Part shown: positions 7,638-13,289 of the stretch, piece after piece
Position numbering within the stretch: position 1 is the stretch's first letter
Layout of the letters: every line of letters begins with the position of its first letter
Assembly: GCA_036525795.1 (NCBI GenBank)
Contig: DATCZS010000045.1
Coordinates: 1-18,375, forward strand
DNA: 18,375 nucleotides
Direction: 5' to 3'
Origin: DATCZS01 sp036525795
GTDB lineage: Bacteria > Actinomycetota > Acidimicrobiia > Spongiisociales > ZC4RG35
Notes under the pieces: generated by a model
Databases searched by the model: none
Seen by the model: only the letters and a program-made list of their open reading frames with translations
What the model was told of the DNA's origin: nothing
Translations under genes and position numbers: made by a program

Positions 7638-8723
7638 TCAGTCGGCGTTGGGCTGAACGAGCACCTTGAGGGCGCCGTCGATGCGTTTGGTGAACGTCTC
7701 GAATGCCTTTCCGAAGTCCTCGAGCGGGAACGCATGCGTCGTGACGGTCGCCACGTTCACCTTGCCCGCCGCGATGAGAGGGATGATCTCTTCGCACGTT
7801 CCCGGATTGGCCCGAACTCCGAATACGTCCATCTCCTCGAACACGATGCGCTGGAGCGGGAGGATGCACGGCTCGAGAGGTACGCCGATGAGCGCCACCC
7901 GGCCGCCCTTGCGGGTCATGCCGACGGCCTCGCGTGGAGTCTCCCCGCGGGCGGCGGTGTCCACGGTCATGTCGGCTCCCAGGCCGCCCGTGAGCTCTCT
8001 GACCGCAGCGACCCCGTCGGTGGCGCGGTTGTCGACGGTTTCCATTCCGAGCTCCGCCGCCTTGGTGAGGCGTTCGCCCCGACCGACGACGATCACCCTG
8101 GCGGCACCGAGGACTCCGGCACACTGGCCTGCCAGCAATCCTTGCGCCCCCGGTCCGATGATCGCCACGGTGTCGCCCGATTCGACCCGGCCCCGTTTCA
8201 CGGCATGGAGCGCGATCGAGGCGGCATCCACCAGCGCCGCCTCCTCCAGCGTCATCGATGGCGGTATCGGGAACACGCTCTTGATCGAGGAGTTGTGGAA
8301 CTGGCGCAGGGCACCGGTCGAATAGTGGCCGTAGTGGTGGTGGCCGAGATCCTCCCGCCCGTAGTTCAGACACAGGTTGTATCTCCCGGTGATACACATC
8401 CGGCAATTGCCGCATCCGGCGTGGGCGGTGCCCGCAACGCGGTCTCCGATCGAGAAGCCGAAGTCGCCCGCTCCTTCGCCGAGGGCGACCACCGTCCCCG
8501 ACCATTCGTGTCCGGGTGTGTAGGGGTATCCGCGGGGCCACCCCCGTGAGAGGAAATGGCCGGAGACGATCTCGGTGTCGGTGCCGCAGATGGCGACAGA
8601 GTGGACGCGACACAGGACTTCGTGGTGTCCGGGTCGGGGCACGTCGACGGATGTCACCTCGAACTCGTCCGGTCCGAGCAGCTGGAGGGCTCTCATCGAA
8701 TCAGGGAGGCGTTCGGTGCTCAT
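7638..8723 (-). CDS. Zinc-dependent alcohol dehydrogenase (MDR), possible cyclitol/inosose dehydrogenase
   Basis: This 361-residue medium-chain dehydrogenase shows catalytic zinc ligands Cys46 (ICGTD) and His72-Glu73 (GHEWSG). The structural-zinc lobe has four cysteines at 104, 107, 110 and 118, and the Rossmann glycine motif is GPGAQG (190-195). The second-strand end reads VVGRGERL (212-219), with Gly-Arg where NAD-specific members carry an acidic residue, so NADP use is possible. The ATG at 8723 is chosen for AGAAGGGA about 5 nt upstream; an in-frame ATG at 8699 is an alternative. It leads the tight dehydrogenase-aldolase-kinase-hydrolase block, with 7 nt to the aldolase. In the Thermotoga inositol pathway an enzyme of this superfamily (IolM) makes the substrate of IolN, so that role is suggested here by context only. 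Confidence 0.92.
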   Translation of the reverse strand: MSTERLPDSMRALQLLGPDEFEVTSVDVPRPGHHEVLCRVHSVAICGTDTEIVSGHFLSRGWPRGYPYTPGHEWSGTVVALGEGAGDFGFSIGDRVAGTAHAGCGNCRMCITGRYNLCLNYGREDLGHHHYGHYSTGALRQFHNSSIKSVFPIPPSMTLEEAALVDAASIALHAVKRGRVESGDTVAIIGPGAQGLLAGQCAGVLGAARVIVVGRGERLTKAAELGMETVDNRATDGVAAVRELTGGLGADMTVDTAARGETPREAVGMTRKGGRVALIGVPLEPCILPLQRIVFEEMDVFGVRANPGTCEEIIPLIAAGKVNVATVTTHAFPLEDFGKAFETFTKRIDGALKVLVQPNAD

Positions 8724-8797
8724 CGGGTCCCTTCTGCTCGCGTCGACCTCCGTCGCACCGTCGCGCGCCGATGCCTCCAGGCCGGTCCGACTCTTCA

Positions 8798-8819
8798 CGG
8801 GTGGCCACACTGTCACCCG
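8798..8819. repeat. Inverted repeat upstream of the dehydrogenase operon
   Basis: CGGGTG at 8798-8803 and CACCCG at 8814-8819 form a perfect 6-nt inverted repeat around 10 nt. It lies 75 nt before the dehydrogenase start and shares the GGGTG/CACCC core with the hairpin at 8880-8905; the two centres are 84 bp apart. Its role could be an operator half-site pair or an RNA stem; the sequence alone does not decide. Confidence 0.35.
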
Positions 8820-8857
8820 GTACGCAGAGAGCGGCTAGGGCCGAACTCCCCGCCTCC

Positions 8858-8905
8858 TCGGACCAGTCGGTCCGACCCCATGGGTGGACCATCCGGGCCA
8901 CCCAT
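8858..8905 (-). terminator. Tandem GC-rich hairpins after the RidA gene; possible terminator or attenuator
   Basis: Two perfect stem-loops follow the RidA stop codon on the - strand. One has 8-nt arms, ATGGGTGG at 8880-8887 and CCACCCAT at 8898-8905, around a 10-nt loop. The other has 7-nt arms, TCGGACC at 8858-8864 and GGTCCGA at 8869-8875, around AGTC. No T-run follows, which is common for terminators in high-GC genomes, so an operator or attenuator function for the downstream dehydrogenase operon is equally possible. Confidence 0.45.
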
Positions 8906-8918
8906 CGGAAGCCGCGGA

Positions 8919-9320
8919 TCAGTCGGGGATGACCGCGTTCACGTCGACTTCGTAGAGCATTCCCTCCCGAGCCAGCCGCTGGACACCTATCAAGGTGGCG
9001 GCGGGCTTGTCGGCGGCCCAGATCGCACCGGCGATCGAGTGAAGGGTTGCCCGCTTGTCCGCATCGAGGTCAACGACGTAATGAGAGAGCTTCGTCACCT
9101 GGGCCGGTCCGATCCCGACTGCTGCGAGGTGGGAGGCCACGTTGACGAAGGCCCGTTCCACCTGAGCGGCGAACCCGCCCTCCACCAGCGCGCCCTGGGC
9201 ATCCGCACCCCATTGCCCGGCAAAGAACACCATGCGCCCCGGGGGAGCGACCACGATGTGGCTGTAGATGTGCGAGGGATCGAACACGCCTTCGGGATTG
9301 ATGTGCTGGAACTCGGGCAT
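8919..9320 (-). CDS. RidA/YjgF-family protein lacking the deaminase arginine
   Basis: This 133-residue protein has the RidA (YjgF/YER057c/UK114) fold: YSHIVVAPPGRMVFFAGQ near the N-terminus, QVERAFVNVASHLAAVG (53-69) in the first helix, and the end segment ATLIGVQRLAREGMLYEVDV (108-127). True RidA enzymes hydrolyse 2-aminoacrylate and other enamines using an Arg just before the conserved Thr of the end segment. Here Ala108 takes that place, while Glu124 is kept. The protein is therefore more likely a non-archetypal Rid-group member binding a small keto or imino compound. The ATG at 9320 follows AAGAG. It precedes the dehydrogenase by 195 nt on the same strand and could be either the first gene of that operon or a separate unit, because hairpins lie between them. 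Confidence 0.88.
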   Translation of the reverse strand: MPEFQHINPEGVFDPSHIYSHIVVAPPGRMVFFAGQWGADAQGALVEGGFAAQVERAFVNVASHLAAVGIGPAQVTKLSHYVVDLDADKRATLHSIAGAIWAADKPAATLIGVQRLAREGMLYEVDVNAVIPD

Positions 9321-9649
9321 GGCTCTTCGCTAGAGGGTCGACCGAGCGTACTCGAAGGGGTCCCGGCCCATGTGGCGGGCCGGTGGCATCACCGGCTGGC
9401 GTATTGCCGTGGCGTTGGGCATCCTCACGCCCATGAGCGGCATCGGAACTCGTGTCGGGGTGGGACAGACCTCGGTCGTGCGGAACCGGACCGCCGGCGG
9501 GCGCATCGCCGGCATGCGCCGTCCGACTCGGTCATCATGTCGATAGGCCCGTTGAGTCGGAGGGAGGCCGGAGATGTCGATCGGGCCCCACCGGGGTCGC
9601 AGCGATGGCCGGAGGATCCGAATGCGGTCGGAGCGCCGTGGAGGCTGAG
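9321..9649. promoter_or_regulatory. Divergent intergenic region with several hairpins (RidA gene / metZ)
   Basis: These 329 nt separate the - strand RidA gene from + strand metZ and should hold both promoters. Perfect stems visible are CCGGCCC/GGGCCGG (9363-9369 with 9377-9383), GCCGGTG/CACCGGC (9379-9385 with 9390-9396), GGCGCAT/ATGCGCC (9500-9506 with 9514-9520) and GGCCCG/CGGGCC (9546-9551 with 9582-9587). The first two share bases 9379-9383 and so exclude each other. ATGTCGAT occurs twice, at 9537 and 9574. I see no match to the SAM-I or SAM-IV riboswitch cores I remember. No clear -35/-10 pair can be assigned. Confidence 0.5.
9574..9648 (+). CDS. Possible 24-residue Arg-rich leader peptide of metZ
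   Basis: An ATG at 9574 is preceded by a very strong ribosome binding site, GGAGGGAGG at 9559-9567, with 6-nt spacing. The frame runs 24 codons and stops with TGA at 9646-9648, leaving a single G before the metZ ATG at 9650. Eight of 24 residues are Arg (7, 9, 13, 14, 16, 18, 21, 22), encoded by a mix of CGG, CGC, AGG, CGA and CGT. There is no Cys, and Met occurs at 1 and 17. The frame differs from metZ, so it is not an alternative metZ start. It would couple ribosome traffic to metZ initiation. Translation is inferred only from the binding site and the stop/start arrangement. Confidence 0.4.
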   Translation: MSIGPHRGRSDGRRIRMRSERRGG

Positions 9650-10822
9650 ATGAGCGAGAGCAAAGAGACACTGGCTGTCCGGGGCGGCCTCGTCAGAACC
9701 GGATTCGACGAGACCGCCGAGGCCCTGTTCCTCACGTCCGGCTACGTCTACGGGTCGGCAGCAGAGGCGGAAGCCGCGTTCGCCGGTGAACGCGATCGAT
9801 TCATCTACAGCAGATACGGCAATCCCACCGTGGGGATGTTCGAGGAGCGCATGCGCCTGCTCGAGGGAGCCGAGGCTGCCTGGGCGACGTCGTCCGGGAT
9901 GTCGGCGGTGTTCAACGCTCTGATGGCGCTCGTCGAGGCCGGTGACCGGGTGGTTGCGTCCCGGGAGCTCTTTGGATCATGCTTTGTGATCCTCGACGAG
10001 TTGCTCCCCCGATGGGGCGTCCGGACGGAGTTCGTGACCGGGAGCGACCTCGGCGAGTGGGAACGGGCCCTGTCGGCGCCAGCCAAGGCAGTGTTCTTGG
10101 AGAGCCCGTCCAACCCGATGCAGGACATCGTGGACATTCGTGCCGTGAGCGCGCTGGCGCACGAGGCCGGAGCGACCGTGGTGGTGGACAACGTTTTCGC
10201 GACGCCGGTCCTTCAACACCCTCTGGCGCTCGGGGCAGACGTCACGGTGTACTCCGCCACGAAGCACATCGACGGCCAGGGTCGGACGCTGGGAGGCATC
10301 ATCCTCGGATCAGAGGAGTACGCATCGGAGCGCCTGCAACCGCTCATGCGCCACACGGGACCAACGCTGAGCCCCTTCAACGCCTGGGTGCTGCTCAAGG
10401 GATTGGAGACGATGAGCCTCCGGGTGCGCCATCAGTCGGAGGCGGCGCTCTTCATTGCCCGCGAGCTGGAGCAGCACCCACAGGTCCGCAGCGTCCGGTA
10501 CCCCTACCTGGACTCCCATCCCCAACATGCGCTCGCCATGGCGCAGATGTCGGCGGGGGGGACGGTTGTCACATTCGAGGTCGAAGGTGGGCGACTGGAG
10601 GCGTTTGGCGTGCTCGATCGACTCGAGATGATCGACATCTCGAACAACCTCGGTGATGCGAAGAGCCTGGCGACTCATCCGGCGTCGACCACGCACCGCC
10701 GCCTCGACCCCGAGGTCCGTCAGGAGATGGGAATCTCGGAGGGGGTCATCAGGGTGTCCGTTGGGCTCGAGGATCGCGGGGACATCCTCGCCGACCTCGG
10801 CCAGGCGCTCCACGCGCGGTGA
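9650..10822 (+). CDS. metZ: O-succinylhomoserine sulfhydrylase
   Basis: This 390-residue pyridoxal-phosphate enzyme of the Cys/Met metabolism (cystathionine gamma-synthase-like) family makes homocysteine from O-succinylhomoserine and sulfide in methionine synthesis. Strong family signatures are LFLTSGYVY (26-34), YSRYGNPTV (53-61), the PLP-phosphate site TSSGMSAVF (80-88), Asp180 in VVVDNVFATP, and the Schiff-base Lys205 in YSATKHIDGQG. The MetZ-type ending is also present (DISNNLGDAKSL, then a Thr-rich stretch and SVGLEDRGD). Length is typical. The ATG at 9650 has GGAGG at 9640-9644 with 5-nt spacing; the frame is open upstream to 9452 but that part lacks family similarity. It is divergent from the RidA gene and follows a possible leader peptide by 1 nt. 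O-acetylhomoserine use cannot be excluded. Confidence 0.95.
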   Translation: MSESKETLAVRGGLVRTGFDETAEALFLTSGYVYGSAAEAEAAFAGERDRFIYSRYGNPTVGMFEERMRLLEGAEAAWATSSGMSAVFNALMALVEAGDRVVASRELFGSCFVILDELLPRWGVRTEFVTGSDLGEWERALSAPAKAVFLESPSNPMQDIVDIRAVSALAHEAGATVVVDNVFATPVLQHPLALGADVTVYSATKHIDGQGRTLGGIILGSEEYASERLQPLMRHTGPTLSPFNAWVLLKGLETMSLRVRHQSEAALFIARELEQHPQVRSVRYPYLDSHPQHALAMAQMSAGGTVVTFEVEGGRLEAFGVLDRLEMIDISNNLGDAKSLATHPASTTHRRLDPEVRQEMGISEGVIRVSVGLEDRGDILADLGQALHAR

Positions 10823-10840
10823 TCTGAGCGTTCGCCGATC

Positions 10841-10978
10841 TCAACCGGGGTTTGGCATGGCACCCGGACGAAACCCTCCTGTTCGGAGCGGGGCCATGTC
10901 CACCAGCATTGCCGTGTAGATGTCGAGGCGGTGGCCGATCTTCGAACGGCCCTGGCGAGTCAAGACGCTGCGAATCAC
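10841..10978 (-). CDS. Possible 45-residue small protein
   Basis: A GTG at 10978 is preceded by AAAGGAG with 6-nt spacing, one of the best ribosome binding sites in the window, and opens a 45-codon frame ending at 10841. The product is basic (MIRSVLTRQGRSKIGHRL at the start) with a short amphipathic middle and a Gly/Pro-rich tail. Third positions are mostly G or C in the first 30 codons but not in the last 15. It starts 81 nt after the patatin-like gene stop on the same strand and is convergent with metZ (18 nt between stops). I recognise no family. It could be a real small gene or a chance frame. Confidence 0.3.
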   Translation of the reverse strand: MIRSVLTRQGRSKIGHRLDIYTAMLVDMAPLRTGGFRPGAMPNPG

Positions 10979-11059
10979 GTGTATCTCCTTTGCCATTCGA
11001 CGCCGGGAGATGCCGAGCGGTTCCCGCACCGGGTCCGACCCGCTCCGGGGATCGGATGA

Positions 11060-12016
11060 TCAGGCGCCGACCCGGTGAACCAGGTGACGGTCCAAGATGT
11101 CCCACACGCCGGGAGCGGCGAGTTTGCGCTTCATGGCGATGAGCGCCCTGATGAAGGTGGGCACGGCCGCCTTGGGGTCCATGTAGTTGGGCCGCATCGC
11201 GCCGAGCACCCGGGGCGACGGCGTCAGCGTCAGGATGTCGGCGTCCGGCCACGCGGTTCGGACCATCGCCAGCTCGGTGCGGAGCGCCGAGCGTCCGACC
11301 CGATCGAACATCCGCTCATGGGCCCATGCCCCTTCCCGATCCTGTTCGGCGGCCATGGGCGCGATCACGATCACGAGATCCAAGGGCCTGGTGTGGCCGA
11401 GCAACAGGTCGGCATGGGTGCCGGACATCACCCCTCCGTCCACAAACGTCCGACCGTCGATCTCCCAGGGTCGGAACACCAGGGGGATCGCCGAGGAGGC
11501 GGCCACCGCATCGGCCAGACCGACATCGGGGGCTCCGTCGGTGCCGAATGCCACCCGACGCCTCGCCTTCACGTCGAAGGCCGTGATCACGGTGGGCTGC
11601 TCGGGCCAGCGATCGGCCCCATGCTCGCACTGAGCCCGAACCCATTGGGCGATCCCGGATGCCTCGTATGGCGCCGGAGAGCCGAGGAGCATGGTGAGAC
11701 CGGGCCGCCGCAACCCGGGCAGGAGGCCGTGGCGAACCCAGGACCGCACCTTCACGCCCGGCTTCCGCTGAAACAGGTGTCCGGCGATGCGTTGGGCCAC
11801 GGCGTCGCGATCCTCGTGATGTTGGACCAGAGAATCCAGGTTCAACCGGCCACAGCGCAGGATTGCGGTCACAAACGATCCGCCGGAGGTGCCCACGACC
11901 GCATCGGCCCGATGGGGATCCCAGCCTGTTGCAAGTTCCAGGGCCATCAGGGTCGCCATCTGATAGGAGGCACCGGTGACCCCGCCACCACCGAGGACGA
12001 GTCCGACTGAGCTCAT
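11060..12016 (-). CDS. Patatin-like phospholipase family protein
   Basis: This 318-residue protein belongs to the patatin-like Ser-Asp acyl hydrolases. It shows the N-terminal oxyanion loop LGGGGVTGASYQ (8-19), the nucleophile elbow VGTSGGS with Ser44, and the catalytic Asp193 in FVDGGVMSG. These enzymes release fatty acids from phospholipids or other acyl esters. No signal peptide or membrane helix is evident, so it is probably cytoplasmic or membrane-peripheral. The ATG at 12016 is preferred because the glycine loop normally starts within about ten residues of the N-terminus; an ATG at 12040 would add eight residues. Neither start has a strong ribosome binding site. The gene is divergent from the mshD-like gene with only 38 nt between starts, so their promoters must overlap. 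The substrate is unknown. Confidence 0.92.
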   Translation of the reverse strand: MSSVGLVLGGGGVTGASYQMATLMALELATGWDPHRADAVVGTSGGSFVTAILRCGRLNLDSLVQHHEDRDAVAQRIAGHLFQRKPGVKVRSWVRHGLLPGLRRPGLTMLLGSPAPYEASGIAQWVRAQCEHGADRWPEQPTVITAFDVKARRRVAFGTDGAPDVGLADAVAASSAIPLVFRPWEIDGRTFVDGGVMSGTHADLLLGHTRPLDLVIVIAPMAAEQDREGAWAHERMFDRVGRSALRTELAMVRTAWPDADILTLTPSPRVLGAMRPNYMDPKAAVPTFIRALIAMKRKLAAPGVWDILDRHLVHRVGA

Positions 12017-12054
12017 TCGGCGGTCAGCATAGATCGGCACGGGGGCTGAGTACC

Positions 12055-12954
12055 GTGACCCCGATGCAGCTGCGATCGGTACGTCGTCCCGACGATCTCG
12101 CCGCCCTCGACGAGTTGTTCGAGATCGTCGACGAGTGCGATGGCCACAGGCCGATCGGCGAGCACAAGTACCTCGATCTCCTCCACGGAGATCCCGTCAG
12201 GGTCACCGGCCTCGTCGGGGAGATCGCCGGGAAGGTGGTTGCCTATGCCGCCGTATCCGAGCCAACCGCCGATGCCACCGGTGCGGTGGAGATCGCCATC
12301 CACCCGCTCCATCGGTCCCAGGACGTCGTGGCAGCCGTGCTGGCCGGCGCAGTCGACCGCGTGAGGGCGATGGGCGCATCGAAGGTCCGGACGTGGACCT
12401 TCCAGCCTCACTTCGTGGGGATGCTGGTGGCGATGGGTTTTCATCCGGAGAGGGAGCTGCGCCAGCTGCGCAGGCCACTGCCCGCAGACGCAGAGCCCCG
12501 GTTTCCGGAAGGGATCTCAGTCAGAGGGTTTCGAGTCGGGTACGACGAGCCGACCTGGCTGGCTGTGAACAACGCCGCGTTCGGGGGGCATCCGGAGAAC
12601 GGACGGTGGACACGGGAGGTGCTGGAGGACCGCAAGGCCCAAACCTGGTTCGATCCGGACGGATTCAAGATGGCGTGGGACGGGGACGACCTGGCCGGCT
12701 TCTGCTGGACGAAGATGCACGACAGGGGAGAGGGCGAGATCTACGTGATCGCGGTGACGGCGGAAAAGCGCCGGCGTGGTCTCGGTCGGGCGCTCGTGCT
12801 CGACGGGCTTGAGTATCTGGCGACCGAGCGAGGAGCAACGGGTGCCATGCTGTACGTCGACGCCGACAACGCCGCGGGGATCCGTCTGTACGAGAGCCTC
12901 GGGTTTCGCCTCGACCACGTCGACCGGTCGCTGGTCAAGGCTCTCGACCGCTGA
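12055..12954 (+). CDS. mshD: Mycothiol synthase (two-domain GNAT acetyltransferase)
   Basis: This 299-residue protein has two tandem GNAT domains, the architecture of MshD, which uses acetyl-CoA to acetylate Cys-GlcN-inositol in the last step of mycothiol synthesis. The N-terminal domain (1-140) is degenerate. The C-terminal domain has EIYVIAVTAEKRRRGLGRAL (228-247), with the acetyl-CoA pyrophosphate loop, and MLYVDADNAAGIRLYESLGF (265-284). The linker region NNAAFGGHPENGRWT (172-186) and WFDPDGF (198-204) also match MshD. The start is GTG at 12055, with ATG at 12064 as an alternative; only GGGGG at 12041-12045 resembles a ribosome binding site. Mycothiol is a thiol cofactor of actinomycetes, so this gene is the main taxonomic clue. 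The gene ends exactly where the convergent zinc-ribbon gene ends. Confidence 0.88.
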   Translation: MTPMQLRSVRRPDDLAALDELFEIVDECDGHRPIGEHKYLDLLHGDPVRVTGLVGEIAGKVVAYAAVSEPTADATGAVEIAIHPLHRSQDVVAAVLAGAVDRVRAMGASKVRTWTFQPHFVGMLVAMGFHPERELRQLRRPLPADAEPRFPEGISVRGFRVGYDEPTWLAVNNAAFGGHPENGRWTREVLEDRKAQTWFDPDGFKMAWDGDDLAGFCWTKMHDRGEGEIYVIAVTAEKRRRGLGRALVLDGLEYLATERGATGAMLYVDADNAAGIRLYESLGFRLDHVDRSLVKALDR

Positions 12955-13134
12955 TCAACCGAACCGATGGAGACAGTCGGGGCACCGGTCGTCTGCCTCG
13001 GAGGTGGCCGCACCACACCAGGGACACGGCAGATCCGCCTCGTACAGTTCGACGACGCGTGTCGGCGAGGATGACCGACGAGCAGGCATGCCAATCCATG
13101 GCACCCCGCGGTCCACCCTATGAGGATCGAGCAT
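12955..13134 (-). CDS. Small zinc-ribbon protein
   Basis: This 59-residue protein ends in a zinc ribbon with two Cys-x2-Cys knuckles, CPWCGAATS and CPDCLHRFG, separated by 12 residues between the inner cysteines. The N-terminal half is basic and Ser/Arg-rich (MPARRSSSPTRVVELYEADL). The ATG at 13134 is chosen because GGGAGGG ends about 4 nt upstream; a longer frame to 13182 lacks such a site. Its TGA abuts the mshD TGA with no spacer. Zinc ribbons of this size bind nucleic acids or proteins; no specific function can be assigned. Confidence 0.75.
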   Translation of the reverse strand: MLDPHRVDRGVPWIGMPARRSSSPTRVVELYEADLPCPWCGAATSEADDRCPDCLHRFG

Positions 13135-13289
13135 GCACCCTCCCTTCTCGAGTCCTCCGGACGCTAGGTGGGAGAGTGGCAATAGTTGCGGATTTCGCGC
13201 TTTCGGTCGCCGCCGAGGGACGCAGTGTCAGGTCGGATTCCGCCTCCCACCCTCGACCGTCCGAAACCGGTTGCCGCGCTGGGCCTCGG

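Noticed and set aside
9330..9515. A 61-codon - strand frame ending 10 nt before the RidA start
   Set aside because: Third positions are about 87% G/C, which is suggestive, but the product is Met/Pro-rich without a recognisable fold. There is no convincing ribosome binding site, and the frame overlaps several GC-rich hairpins that could explain the composition.
9321..9649. SAM riboswitch upstream of metZ
   Set aside because: The conserved core strings I remember for SAM-I and SAM-IV are not found; only generic hairpins are seen.
13167..13251. Inverted repeat GGTGGGAG (13167-13174) and CTCCCACC (13244-13251)
   Set aside because: The arms are only 8 nt and 69 nt apart, which is within chance for GC-rich intergenic sequence.
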